Shown piece after piece: positions 8,616-16,950 of a stretch of 64,000 nt of DNA; the first letter of the stretch is position 1; the number at the start of each line of letters is the position of its first letter. Under the pieces are notes generated by a model. It was not told where the DNA came from and searched no databases. It was given only the letters and a program-made list of their open reading frames with translations. The position numbers and the translations under genes are program-made. Where the stretch lies: NCBI GenBank assembly GCA_034432935.1, contig DAOUBD010000045.1, forward strand, positions 1 to 64,000, written 5' to 3'. This DNA comes from DAOUAG01 sp034432935 (lineage in GTDB: Bacteria; Chloroflexota; Dehalococcoidia; SM23-28-2; RBG-16-64-32).

Positions 8616-10148
8616 ATGCCAACACCATCATCTTGTCTGCGGCTTCTGGCGGCTTTGGGGCTGGCAGTTGCTGTATCGTTCCTGGCAGCGGGCAACGGCC
8701 TCCGGGCCACCAGCTACAACATGGCCTTGGACTACGGCGTGACGGACACCTCCGCCGGGGCCCACTCGGATTACACTGTGGAGCTAACGATTCCGGCAGG
8801 CGATTCAATTTTCAGCTCCCTCATCACTTTTGTGCCTGCCGCTTGGGGCATAGGCACGTGTCCAGCGAACGATCCAGGGTCCGTGTCGGCAACCTGTGGT
8901 GACGAGGCGCTGCCCGACGGGGCAGTGGTGGGCAGCATGATGTCCCACGCGACGCTGGGGCTCTTGAACGGCCAGTGCTCCGCCGCCCTGGACATACCGT
9001 TCACGCTACTGGACGCGACGACCGATCAGAGCCAGACGGTGGTGTTCCACGATGCGGATGGGAATGGCACCGGCGAGCAGTTCGAGGACGATGACGGTGA
9101 CGGACTGCCCAACGGCGTCGAGATGTACCCGGACTACCTACAGCGGTTGGTACGCAGCGCGCCGTTTCCCAACGGAGCGCCGCTGGCTCCGGTCCTTCGG
9201 CAGTATGGGCAGACGAACGTGGGTGGCAGCTGGGTGTCGGTGCAGTTCCTCCTCTTCGCGCCGGGGATCGTGATCAACGGGCTGCCGCTGGACGCCAGCC
9301 TAGGCTACCCCGCCGTTTTCGTGCTTCAGAACACGGGCGACCCTGGGCAGGTGGCGGAGCCCAGCAGTATCACCGACTTTTGCACGCCCCACGATACGGT
9401 TACGACGTTCTTCGGTGTCACGCAGGATAACCCGGCAACGGGCTCTGCGGACGAGGGCGGCGTGATCAACCTGACGAATCCAACGGATGGCGGCTACGTG
9501 TTCGTTGGGTTCGTGCCCAGCGAGTACGATTTCGACGGCGACGGACTGGAGAACGGGCTGGACACGTGTCCGCTATCGGGAAATCCGGACGGTTGGGATC
9601 CGCGGGCTGTGAGCACCTCGGGCGATGATGACGGGGACGGCATTCCCAACGTGTGCGACCAGTTCGCGAGCCCGCCCGGGGACCTGGACCAGGACACCGA
9701 CGGGTTCCAGAACAAGGGCGATAACTGTCCGCTGATTCCGAACGAGAATCAGTTGGACATGGACCGGGATGATATTGGCGATGCCTGCGACCCGGCGCCG
9801 TTCGAGCCGTCAGGGCACCAACACTTGGCGTGTGACAGCGAAGAGATCGACATCGGCGCGGGCGGCGACCCAGGCGTGGACCCCTACGCCGTGCCGCCGT
9901 GCGCTTTGATCCCGCCGGTGTACTTTGGGTCGGTGGACTGCAACGCCACGGTGGATGCTGTGGATGCGCTGATGGTATTGCGCTTCGTGGGCAACATACA
10001 GCCGGCGGCGCCATGTATCGACACGGCTGACGTACAGTGCGATGGTGATATAGACGCCGTGGACGCCTTGCAGATCCTTCGCTTCGTGGCAGGGCTCACG
10101 CCTGTGCAGGACCCAGGCTGCCCGGACATAGGCAGCGCGGTGAGTTAG
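8616..10148 (+). CDS. Secreted protein with TSP3-like calcium repeats and dockerin-like C terminus
   Basis: This 510-residue protein has an N-terminal signal peptide (hydrophobic stretch about 9-26). A beta-rich region (about 30-300) is interrupted by an acidic DADGNGTGEQFEDDDGDGLP calcium-type loop. Thrombospondin type 3-like acidic repeats follow, with motifs such as DFDGDGLENGLDTCP, DDDGDGIPNVCD and DRDDIGDACDP (about 305-395). The C terminus (about 430-500) has two dockerin-like EF-hand segments, each with AVDALxxLRFV. It is likely exported and calcium-stabilised. No cohesin is visible in the window, so the binding partner is unknown. AGGGGG lies 6 nt before the ATG, and a strong terminator follows the stop. 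Confidence 0.8.
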   Translation: MPTPSSCLRLLAALGLAVAVSFLAAGNGLRATSYNMALDYGVTDTSAGAHSDYTVELTIPAGDSIFSSLITFVPAAWGIGTCPANDPGSVSATCGDEALPDGAVVGSMMSHATLGLLNGQCSAALDIPFTLLDATTDQSQTVVFHDADGNGTGEQFEDDDGDGLPNGVEMYPDYLQRLVRSAPFPNGAPLAPVLRQYGQTNVGGSWVSVQFLLFAPGIVINGLPLDASLGYPAVFVLQNTGDPGQVAEPSSITDFCTPHDTVTTFFGVTQDNPATGSADEGGVINLTNPTDGGYVFVGFVPSEYDFDGDGLENGLDTCPLSGNPDGWDPRAVSTSGDDDGDGIPNVCDQFASPPGDLDQDTDGFQNKGDNCPLIPNENQLDMDRDDIGDACDPAPFEPSGHQHLACDSEEIDIGAGGDPGVDPYAVPPCALIPPVYFGSVDCNATVDAVDALMVLRFVGNIQPAAPCIDTADVQCDGDIDAVDALQILRFVAGLTPVQDPGCPDIGSAVS

Positions 10149-10171
10149 GCAGCCGAGGGCAAGGGGGGAAA

Positions 10172-10213
10172 GGCCCCGGGCTAAGCGGCAGCGTAGCCCG
10201 GGGCCGCACTTTT
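10172..10213 (+). terminator. Rho-independent terminator after the dockerin-like gene
   Basis: A perfect 12-bp GC stem (10172-10183 with 10194-10205) and a 10-nt loop, followed closely by a short T-run (CACTTTTCT). Confidence 0.8.
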
Positions 10214-10316
10214 CTGGCACCAAGCCAACACTAGCCAAAGCTTTCAGAGTTCAGGCGAAGGGCTCGCCGCGCCGCCTGGTTTGACGTAAAATGTCGGCCA
10301 GGGGGTGAAGGCAGTG

Positions 10317-10736
10317 ATGGGGCGCGGCGATGCCCTTCTCTCGCGGGTAGACGAGTCGTTGGCCTTGCGGGTCTCCCGGTTGTCGCGGGGGAGCCAGCGC
10401 TGGCTGAAGACGGTGCTCTATGCCATCCGCGCCGGGGAGGTCGGTGAGATCCCGGAGGGTTCCGGCGCCGCGAGGCGTGAGGCGGATGTTGCGACGAAGG
10501 CGGAGGCTCCGCCGGAGCGGCCGCCGAGCCTGGAGGATGTGATCACGGGCGGGGCAGACCTGCGAGAGCACCTGAGGTCGTACCCGGAGCTGGCAGACGA
10601 GCTGGAAGGCCTGGCGGACATCATCGACATGCTGCGAGAGGCGGGTGAGCAGCGGCGGAAGCGAGGGGAGAAGATCTTCCGGGAGGAGATCCTGGGGGAG
10701 CCGCCGGAGCAGGACGAGGGCGAAGAGTTGGCCTAG
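10317..10736 (+). CDS. Unknown protein, about 139 residues
   Basis: It is not recognised. The charged protein is Arg/Glu-rich and probably mostly helical. It has a basic first third (SRLSRGSQRWLKTVLYAI), an Ala/Pro-rich linker, a segment GADLREHLRSYPELADELE, and an acidic tail. ATG 10317 is chosen because GAAGG lies 5 nt upstream. An in-frame GTG at 10305 would add four residues. The LREHLRSYPELADEL region resembles short helices beside sigma factors or anti-sigma proteins, but this is too weak to name. Its stop overlaps the stop of the convergent fabI gene by 4 bp. Confidence 0.6.
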   Translation: MGRGDALLSRVDESLALRVSRLSRGSQRWLKTVLYAIRAGEVGEIPEGSGAARREADVATKAEAPPERPPSLEDVITGGADLREHLRSYPELADELEGLADIIDMLREAGEQRRKRGEKIFREEILGEPPEQDEGEELA

Positions 10737-11554
10737 ACGGCGGCGATCTGGGGCCCGAGGACGTGGGTGCCGCTGTCCACGAAGATGATGTTGCCGGTGA
10801 CCATGCGGGAGAGGTCGCTGGCCAGGTAAACGGCCGTGTTTCCGACGTCGCGAGGGGTGATGTTCTCGCGCAGCGGGGCAGCCTCCTCGGTCCATTTGCG
10901 TAGCGCTGTGATGCCTTTGACGGCGCTGGCCGAGAGGGTGCGGATAGGGCCTGCGGATATGGCGTTGACGCGTATCTTCTCTGGACCGAGCTCAGCGGCC
11001 AGGTAGCGCACCCCCAGCTCGAGGGCCGCTTTCGCAGCTGCCATCGCGCTGTATCCGGGCACGGCCTTCTCGACCGCGTTGTAGGTGAGAGCGATGATGC
11101 TGCCCCCGCCGGCATTGCGCATGAGTGGGGCGGCCAGGCGGGCGACAGCGCTCAGGGAGTAGGCGCTGATCTCCAGCGCCATCTTGTATCCCTGGCGGGA
11201 GATCTGAGAGAAGGGGCGGTTGAGATCGTCGCGGTCGGCGTAGGCGATGCAGTGGACGAGGACCTGGAGGCGCCCCCAGGCCCGGCCGATGCCCTCCATG
11301 AGGCGCTCGATACTGGCGTCGTCGGCCACGTCGCAAGGGAAGAGGAGCGGCGTTCGGCTGGTCTCCAGGGTGGCCACAAGCTCGCGCACGTTCCGTTCTA
11401 TCCTGCCCTTGGGCTCCTCCTGGTAGGTGAAGGCCAGGTTGGCGCCGTGCTCATGGAAGGCTTCGGCAATGCCCCAGGCGATGCTGTGTTTGTCAGCCAC
11501 CCCCATGACGAGGGCGTTCTTACCGGAGAGAAGACCTTGATTATGAGGAGTCAT
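10733..11554 (-). CDS. fabI: Enoyl-[acyl-carrier-protein] reductase (NADH)
   Basis: This 273-residue protein has the divergent short-chain-dehydrogenase signatures of FabI. The nucleotide loop is GVADKHSIAWGIAEAF near residue 18. The active-site segment is TYNAVEKAVPGYSAMAAAK, with the catalytic Tyr-x6-Lys (YSAMAAAK) near 158-165. ISAGPIRTLSAS and the terminal NIIFVDSGTHVLG strand follow. It catalyses the last reduction step of each type II fatty-acid elongation cycle. It is the third gene of galU - unknown - fabI, with a 7-nt gap to the gene before it. The family length (about 260) fits. Confidence 0.95.
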   Translation of the reverse strand: MTPHNQGLLSGKNALVMGVADKHSIAWGIAEAFHEHGANLAFTYQEEPKGRIERNVRELVATLETSRTPLLFPCDVADDASIERLMEGIGRAWGRLQVLVHCIAYADRDDLNRPFSQISRQGYKMALEISAYSLSAVARLAAPLMRNAGGGSIIALTYNAVEKAVPGYSAMAAAKAALELGVRYLAAELGPEKIRVNAISAGPIRTLSASAVKGITALRKWTEEAAPLRENITPRDVGNTAVYLASDLSRMVTGNIIFVDSGTHVLGPQIAAV

Positions 11555-11561
11555 GACGCGT

Positions 11562-12323
11562 CTACCTTCCTATCGTTCTCGTTTCATCGTGGACGTGGGG
11601 CGCTGGGGGCCCTTCAGGGCGCGGCCCTGCGACCGCCTGCTCCAAGCGCTGGAAGCACTCGAAGAGGGTGTCGGCCAAAAGCGAGCGGCCCGCATCGAAG
11701 CGATCGAGGGCAGGGAGGAAGATGATGCGGCCTGCTCCGAGGCAGAGGGTGGCACCGATGGCTTCGCCGCCGTGGCTACGGATGAAAACGCTCCCGTACT
11801 GGTCGAACTGGGCTGCCTCCTCGTCTATCACGGCGCGATAGGCGATGCGTGAGGCGAAGGTCTCTACGTATGGGGCAAAGGGGTGGTTTTCCTGAGTGAG
11901 GGTTGCCCCGGGGCGTCCGAAGCCGGGAAGGATGTGGACACCGTACTGGAAGCCCGCCGGCGCAGGAAGCCAATCGTACAGGCGCCACAGGCCGAGGCCG
12001 GCCACGTCCCCGACGGTGTCGTCAGGGAAGGCGAAGCAGACGATGGTGCCGCCCGCCGCCAGGAGCCGCCGGGCCTCCCGCTGGCGCATCCGCAATAAGT
12101 CGGCCAAGGCGAAGGTGGCCAGGGATGCAGGGCCGTTGACCACGGGCTGGCCGGCGAAGGTGGTGTGTTCCTTCTGCCCCGCCAGCACCTCCTGGACGGT
12201 GACGCCTGCGGCATGAGGCTGGACAACCAGGCGCCGGTACTCTGCAAAAGAGGGGGCGGAGACGAAAGAGTAGTTGTCATAAGAAACGTGCGGTAGGGGG
12301 ATGCCGACGACCAGGGTGCGCAT
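11562..12323 (-). CDS. Unknown 253-residue protein in the galU-fabI operon
   Basis: It is not recognised. It has an alternating alpha/beta character with strands such as MRTLVVGIPLP, GGTIVCFAFPDD and GAGRIIFLPAL. The last of these, near residue 207, resembles the end of a Rossmann-like or amidotransferase-like domain (SHGGEAIGATLCLGAGRI). There is no signal peptide or membrane segment. It is tightly placed: 9 nt after galU and 7 nt before fabI, on the same strand. Conservation of this placement in relatives would be the best functional clue. The reading frame is credible because of spacing and codon use, but no function is proposed. Confidence 0.7.
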   Translation of the reverse strand: MRTLVVGIPLPHVSYDNYSFVSAPSFAEYRRLVVQPHAAGVTVQEVLAGQKEHTTFAGQPVVNGPASLATFALADLLRMRQREARRLLAAGGTIVCFAFPDDTVGDVAGLGLWRLYDWLPAPAGFQYGVHILPGFGRPGATLTQENHPFAPYVETFASRIAYRAVIDEEAAQFDQYGSVFIRSHGGEAIGATLCLGAGRIIFLPALDRFDAGRSLLADTLFECFQRLEQAVAGPRPEGPPAPHVHDETRTIGR

Positions 12324-12332
12324 GGGGCCTGC

Positions 12333-13193
12333 TTACATCCCCAGAGACCGGATATGGGTTTTGAGAGAAGCGGCCAGCTCCGGATTCTGGAGGGCCTTGT
12401 AGAGGGACGCCTGAAGAAGGCCGAGGGGGCGGCCGGTGTCGAACCGTTCGCCCTCGTACTCGTAGGCGTAGACGGTGCTCTGGCGCGCCATTCGGTCGAA
12501 GGCGTCCATCAGCCAGATTTCGCCGGCGCGCCCGGGTGGCGTCTGGGCCAGCACGTCGAAGATGTCTGCCGTGGCCACGAAGCGGCCAACTGTCGCCAGA
12601 TCTGAAGGGGCCTCGGAGACAGGCGGCTTCTCGACGACGCCTTTGACGCGGTGGAGGCGCGGCCCGGCTGGTTCTGAGTCGATTACGCCGTACTGGGAGA
12701 TCTCCTCCTGGGCGATGCGCTGCACGGCGAGGACGGTGCGCTGGCGATCTGCGAAGGCGTCCAGGAGCTGACGGATGGCCGGGACGTCGTGAAATATCAG
12801 GTCGTCCGGGAAGAAGATGGCGAAGGGCTCATCGCCGACGAAGGGGCGGGTGATGAGAACTGCGTGTCCGTTGCCGAGGCGCTCCTTCTGACGCACGAAG
12901 GCGATATCGGCGGCCGCGGGCCTGCGCACGGCCTCGAGGAGAGCGAACTTCTGGTTGACTTCCAGAACGTGCTCTAGTTCGAAGTCGCGGTCGAAGTGGT
13001 CCTCGATAGCTCGTTTGGATGCGCTGGTGACGATGATGATCTGGTCGAGGCCAGCAGCAACGGCTTCGTCGACGATATGCTCGATGACGGGCGTGTCGAG
13101 AACTGGGAGCATCTCTTTGGGCACGGCCTTGGTGGCGGGAAGAAACCGGGTGCCGTAGCCAGCGGCGAGGATAACGGCCTTGCGGACCTTCAA
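12333..13193 (-). CDS. galU: UTP-glucose-1-phosphate uridylyltransferase
   Basis: From TTG at 13191-13193 the protein is 286 residues and begins LKVRKAVILAAGYGTRFLP, placing the nucleotide-binding loop GxGTRxLPxTK at the very N terminus as in all GalU proteins. KEMLPVLDTPVIEHIVDEA and the C-terminal GLLQASLYKAL match the family. It makes UDP-glucose from glucose 1-phosphate for glycans and cell-wall sugars. The open frame extends upstream to 13430, but the extra 79 residues are Pro/Ser-rich, unlike any GalU, and lie upstream of the promoter and AAAGGAG ribosome site, so they are rejected. It is the first gene of an operon with fabI. Confidence 0.93.
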   Translation of the reverse strand: MKVRKAVILAAGYGTRFLPATKAVPKEMLPVLDTPVIEHIVDEAVAAGLDQIIIVTSASKRAIEDHFDRDFELEHVLEVNQKFALLEAVRRPAAADIAFVRQKERLGNGHAVLITRPFVGDEPFAIFFPDDLIFHDVPAIRQLLDAFADRQRTVLAVQRIAQEEISQYGVIDSEPAGPRLHRVKGVVEKPPVSEAPSDLATVGRFVATADIFDVLAQTPPGRAGEIWLMDAFDRMARQSTVYAYEYEGERFDTGRPLGLLQASLYKALQNPELAASLKTHIRSLGM

Positions 13194-13231
13194 GGTGAGG
13201 AAGAGGCTCCTTTCGGATGTCGCTAGGGCGT

Positions 13232-13261
13232 AGTCTAGCGTAGGGCCTGCGGGGGCAGCAA
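13232..13261 (-). promoter_or_regulatory. Promoter of the galU-fabI operon
   Basis: On the minus strand, TTGCTG (13256-13261), an 18-bp spacer and TAGACT (13232-13237), followed by AAAGGAG about 13 nt before the TTG start of galU. This placement supports the short form of GalU. Confidence 0.55.
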
Positions 13262-13457
13262 GGGAATCAGGGAGCAGCGCCGGTGAGACGGGCAGGGGTG
13301 GTTTTCCACATAATAGCTTGCCGGAGTGACGGCGCGGATGAAGGCTGGAAGCAGGTACGGGCGATGGGGGCCAGTAGCGGTCGTTGAAGGCCCAGTGTGG
13401 ACGAAGAAGATGGCGTGTCTTTCGGGCCATGGTGTTTTTAGCGGCGTCAAGTGCGGC

Positions 13458-13488
13458 TTGACACGGGCGGCGCTGGCTGTGGTAGGAT
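13458..13488 (+). promoter_or_regulatory. Promoter of the SRP RNA gene
   Basis: A consensus TTGACA (13458-13463) and TAGGAT (13483-13488) are separated by 19 bp. The expected start, about 13495-13500, coincides with the first conserved base of the SRP RNA. Confidence 0.6.
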
Positions 13489-13499
13489 GGCCATCGGTC

Positions 13500-13763
13500 G
13501 TGCTAGATGGGGAGCTAGCGGTGCCCTGGACCCGCAATCCGCTATAGCGGGGTCGAATTCCCGCTCGAGGTCCTGGCACTGTGAGGACTGTCCCCGGCAA
13601 GCGGCGTCGATGGCCTGGCCCTGCGCGGCGGGACGCTGCGAACCCCGTGAGGCCCGGAAGGGAGCAGCGGTAAACAGTTAGTCCCGGGCGCCGCAGGCCC
13701 ACCGGGCTGGAGTTGGCTACCGGAGACAAGCTCGCAGTCCGGATCGACAGCGGGTGCACGACC
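13500..13763 (+). ncRNA. ffs: Signal recognition particle RNA, large (Alu-domain) type
   Basis: The region contains the near-invariant SRP helix 8 segment GAGGCCCGGAAGGGAGCAGC (about 13649-13668). On both sides it also has the Alu-domain sequences of the Bacillus-type large SRP RNA: GTGCTAG...GGAGCTAGCGGTGCCCTG at the 5' end, and GATCGACAGCGGGTGCACGA at the 3' end. Total length is about 264 nt, against about 100 nt for the short form. It binds Ffh for co-translational membrane targeting. The receptor gene ftsY is at 28.5 kb. The ends are approximate. Confidence 0.93.
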
Positions 13764-13876
13764 GACCTAAACGAGAAAGCGGGCCGTTAGCAAGATGAGG
13801 TGCTGTTGCTGAGACCTGAAGCGGAAGGGCGGTGGGCGGTTAGCCAGCGCCATGAGCCAAAGGGCACACGCACCCC

Positions 13877-15145
13877 GTGCTAAAAGGATCACCCAACGGG
13901 CAACTCCATCTGGCCCTGGCCGTGGCCCTGGTTGCCTCTTCCGTCATCGCCCTGGTCGCCCCCATCTCGCGCACCACAGCCAGCGAGGGCACGCCTCCAG
14001 CCCAGGCGGGTGGAGGCGGCCTAGCAGGCGTGCTCCAGACCCAGGCGGCTTCCCTGTCCCGGGTGCTGGCCACGCCGGCCGCCAGCAGCGCCGGCCGTGG
14101 AACAGCCTGGGGCGTTAGCCTTAGTGTCCGGCTCACGCCTCTGCCACTGCTGGAGAGCGCCCTGCGCCTGGGACTGGGCGGCATCTTCGCCAACCCGGAG
14201 CCAAAAAGCGATGCCGCGGCCTTTGCTGGCCCGGTGGGCTTCACGTTGCACGAGGATGGTTTCGCGTCCTCGCAGACGGCGCCCGGGCCGACCGTCGGCG
14301 ATGCCCTGGCCGCTCTGGGGGTGGCGGTCTCGCAGTACGATCTGGTGTCGCCGGAGGTCTCTTCGCCTCTTGTGGCGGGCATGCATGTGTATGTGCAACA
14401 TGCGGCGGCGGTAGAGGTGGTGTTTGGGAGCGAGAGGCGGACGCTGTTCACGAGGGCTGCCACAGTCGGTGAGGTGCTGGCGGAGGCAGGCTATGCGGTG
14501 GAGCCAACGGACTTGGTCTTTCCGCCCCCCGAGTCGCTCATCGCCAGTGGCGCCAAGATCACGGTGACCACGTTGCGGGAAGCCATCGAGTATCGGGACC
14601 AGCCCATCCCCTTCGATACGCGTTACGAGTACGATGCCGGCCTGCCGCAAGGGGAATCCGCTGTGGTGCAAGCCGGCGTAGAAGGTCACTTCCGGCGGCA
14701 GTACCGGGTGCGGTCGGTGAACGGGGTAGAGGTCCTGCGGGAGCTGATATCGGAGGTGGTTATCCCTCCCACCGATGAGGTTGTGTCGGTTGGCACGTAC
14801 GTTGCGCCAGCGCCGGCGCCAACGCCGCCCCCGGCAGTCGCGCCGGGCCCGGGAGGCGAACTGGTGTGTGTCCGCACGCTGACGGTGTACGCTACGTGGT
14901 ACACGGCGGCCAGCGCTGGGGGGAGTGGGATCACGGCTACTGGGGTGCCAGTGGACAAGGGGATCGTTGCCGTGGATCCCTCCGTCATCCCCTTGGGGAC
15001 CCACATGTACATACCGGGGTACGGGTACGCCGTGGCGGCCGATACAGGCGGCGGCATCGTCGGCAGCATGATCGACCTAGGGTTTGGCGATGACGATGTG
15101 CCGGACTGGCGCACCCGGTGGGTTGACATCTGCATCCTCGACTGA
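13877..15145 (+). CDS. Cell-wall protein with DUF348 repeats, G5 domain and 3D domain
   Basis: This 422-residue exported protein has a hydrophobic N-terminal segment (about 9-30). Two ubiquitin-like DUF348 repeats follow, around residues 115-170 (GFTLHEDGF, TVGDALAALGV) and 172-235 (RTLFTRAATVGEVLAEAGY). A G5 domain spans about 240-310 (REAIEYRDQPIPFDTRYEYD). After a Pro/Ala linker comes a C-terminal 3D domain (about 335-422) with its three Asp positions in AVDPSVIPLG, VAADTGGGI and SMIDLGFGDDD. This order is that of YabE/resuscitation-factor-like proteins, and the 3D domain suggests peptidoglycan-cleaving lytic transglycosylase-type activity. It starts at GTG. It precedes rsmA, as yabE does in Firmicutes. 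Confidence 0.88.
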   Translation: MLKGSPNGQLHLALAVALVASSVIALVAPISRTTASEGTPPAQAGGGGLAGVLQTQAASLSRVLATPAASSAGRGTAWGVSLSVRLTPLPLLESALRLGLGGIFANPEPKSDAAAFAGPVGFTLHEDGFASSQTAPGPTVGDALAALGVAVSQYDLVSPEVSSPLVAGMHVYVQHAAAVEVVFGSERRTLFTRAATVGEVLAEAGYAVEPTDLVFPPPESLIASGAKITVTTLREAIEYRDQPIPFDTRYEYDAGLPQGESAVVQAGVEGHFRRQYRVRSVNGVEVLRELISEVVIPPTDEVVSVGTYVAPAPAPTPPPAVAPGPGGELVCVRTLTVYATWYTAASAGGSGITATGVPVDKGIVAVDPSVIPLGTHMYIPGYGYAVAADTGGGIVGSMIDLGFGDDDVPDWRTRWVDICILD

Positions 15146-15172
15146 ACGCTGAGCGGGCGCGGCCAGCGGCAG

Positions 15173-15178
15173 TATGAT
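15173..15178 (+). promoter_or_regulatory. -10 box giving a probably leaderless rsmA transcript
   Basis: TATGAT (15173-15178) is followed by exactly six bases and then the GTG start of rsmA. No Shine-Dalgarno sequence is present and the -35 region is weak. Transcription would start at or next to the start codon. Confidence 0.45.
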
Positions 15179-15184
15179 CCAAGA

Positions 15185-16006
15185 GTGAGGCGTACATGGA
15201 GAGCCGCGCCGCGTAAGGCATTGGGCCAGCACTGGCTCGTGGACAGCCGAATCCTTGAACGTATCGCCTCGGCTGCTGACTTCACTGAGGACGATACCGT
15301 ACTGGAGGTAGGCGCAGGCACGGGCCTTTTGACCTCGCTGCTGGCAGCGAGGGCGGCCCGCTTGGTGGCAGTAGAGATCGACCCGCGGCTGTGCCTGGCC
15401 CTGCGCTCCAGGTTTGCCGGGCAAGCCAACGTGACGGTGGTCGAGGGGGATGTGCTGGCCAAGACGCCGGAGGAGCTCCTGGCCGAGGGCGGGGGAAGGA
15501 TGCCCTACGTAGTGGTGGGCAATCTGCCGTATTTTATCGGTACGGCCATCGTCAGGCGGTTCCTCCAGGCTGCCGCCCGGCCGCGATGGCTCTTGGTAAC
15601 GCTGCAAGCTGAGGTGGCGGAGAGTATGGCGGCCCTGCCGGGGCGCATGACCTATCTCAGCGTAGAGACCCAGATGTGGGCAGCGCCCAGGGTGCTCTTC
15701 TACATTCCAGCTCGTGCGTTCCGGCCGGCCCCAAAGGTGCGGTCGGCACTGTTGCGGCTGGATGTCCTGGAGTCGCCCCAGGTGGAGGTAGACGATGCCG
15801 AAGCGTTCCTAGGCCTGGCCCGGGCTGGCTTTGCGGCGCCGCGGAAGCAGGTGCGCAACTCTCTGGCCATCGGCCTGCGGGTGGGCACGAGGGAATCGGC
15901 AGCCCTCTTGGCGGCGGTTGGGATCGACCCGTCGGCAAGACCTTCCGAGCTTACGCTGGACGACTGGCGATCGCTATACTTCGCTTGGCGGGAGGCCAAA
16001 GGATAG
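15185..16006 (+). CDS. rsmA: 16S rRNA dimethyladenosine transferase
   Basis: This 273-residue protein is of normal KsgA length. Signatures in order: KALGQHWLVDSRILERI at the N terminus, the SAM-binding VLEVGAGTGLLTSLL near residue 41, VEGDVL, and the catalytic VVGNLPYFIGT near 113 (NLPY). It dimethylates two adjacent adenines in the 3' hairpin of 16S rRNA during small-subunit maturation. It starts at GTG. ispE begins 6 nt after its stop, giving the common rsmA-ispE pair. Confidence 0.95.
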   Translation: MRRTWRAAPRKALGQHWLVDSRILERIASAADFTEDDTVLEVGAGTGLLTSLLAARAARLVAVEIDPRLCLALRSRFAGQANVTVVEGDVLAKTPEELLAEGGGRMPYVVVGNLPYFIGTAIVRRFLQAAARPRWLLVTLQAEVAESMAALPGRMTYLSVETQMWAAPRVLFYIPARAFRPAPKVRSALLRLDVLESPQVEVDDAEAFLGLARAGFAAPRKQVRNSLAIGLRVGTRESAALLAAVGIDPSARPSELTLDDWRSLYFAWREAKG

Positions 16007-16011
16007 CTTCT

Positions 16012-16881
16012 GTGCGCACGGTTGCTCCGGCGAAGGTGAACTGGACCCTGGAGGTGCTGGGCCGGCGCAGCGATGGGTTCCACGAGGTGCGGACGGTGTT
16101 GCAGGCGATAGACGTCCGCGACCAGGTGGAGGTTGAGCCATCGGAGTCGCTGGCGGTGGAGCCTTGGGGAGACGGAGAGGCGCCCGAAGGGGACCTGGCG
16201 TGGCGGGCTGCCCGGATGCTACAGGAAGCATGCGGCCAGCCCTCCGGGGCGGCCATCCGTATTAGTAAGCGGATTCCGGTGGCGGCGGGCCTGGGGGGCG
16301 GGAGCTCCGATGCCGCGGCGACGCTGCGGCTCTTGAACCGCTTGTGGGGCCTGGGGCTCGCGGACGATGCGCTGGCCTCAGTGGCAGCGGGCGTCAGCTC
16401 CGACGCTCCGTTCTTCGTGTACGGGGGCGTGGCGTTGTGTGAAGGCCGCGGGGAGAAGGTGAGCCCGTTGCCCGCCGGGCCTACGATTTGGCTAGTGGTT
16501 GTGGCACCGCCGCTATTCCTTCCCGGCAAGACGCGCCGAATGTATGAGGCTTTGGAGGAAGGAGATTTTACGGACGGCAGACGGAGCCGGGAGCTGGCGG
16601 ACCTGCTGAGGCAAGGAGGTTCAGTGGCACCGGGGATGGTGTACAACGTCTTTGCGGAGGCGGCGCTGCGGGTGTTCCCCCAGCTGGACACTTACCGGAG
16701 GGCGCTGCGGGATGCCGGTGCTGGGCTGGTGCACGTGGCCGGGTCCGGCCCAGCGCTGTTCTGCGTGGCCGGCGGCGAGAGCGAGGCACGGGCGATCGCC
16801 AGGCGCGTAAGCGCGCCGGAGGCCAGGGTGTTCGTGGCCCGGACGTTGGGCAGGGAGGAGTCGGTTGCGGTCGAGGAGTGA
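16012..16881 (+). CDS. ispE: 4-diphosphocytidyl-2-C-methyl-D-erythritol kinase
   Basis: This 289-residue GHMP-family kinase starts at GTG 16012, directly after rsmA and behind AAAGGA. It shows APAKVNWTLEVLGRRSDGFHE at the N terminus, the ATP-binding loop AAGLGGGSSDAAATLRLLN near residue 88, and a GSGPALFCV loop near 245. It phosphorylates the 2-hydroxyl of CDP-methylerythritol in the non-mevalonate isoprenoid pathway, upstream of the polyprenyl synthetase encoded at the right edge. The frame is open further upstream inside rsmA but that part is not translated in this family. Confidence 0.93.
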   Translation: MRTVAPAKVNWTLEVLGRRSDGFHEVRTVLQAIDVRDQVEVEPSESLAVEPWGDGEAPEGDLAWRAARMLQEACGQPSGAAIRISKRIPVAAGLGGGSSDAAATLRLLNRLWGLGLADDALASVAAGVSSDAPFFVYGGVALCEGRGEKVSPLPAGPTIWLVVVAPPLFLPGKTRRMYEALEEGDFTDGRRSRELADLLRQGGSVAPGMVYNVFAEAALRVFPQLDTYRRALRDAGAGLVHVAGSGPALFCVAGGESEARAIARRVSAPEARVFVARTLGREESVAVEE

Positions 16882-16950
16882 CGGTAGCGCAGGTTCGGCG
16901 GTGCGTCTAAGATAACAGGTATCTTTACGTAAACGGAAAGGTCGTTCTCC

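Noticed and set aside
13194..13430. N-terminal extension of GalU by 79 residues
   Set aside because: The composition is Pro/Ser-rich, GalU proteins begin at the nucleotide loop, and a promoter plus ribosome site lie inside the extension.
13326..13681. Small plus-strand frames upstream of and within the SRP RNA gene
   Set aside because: They overlap a strongly conserved structural RNA and its promoter and have no protein similarity.
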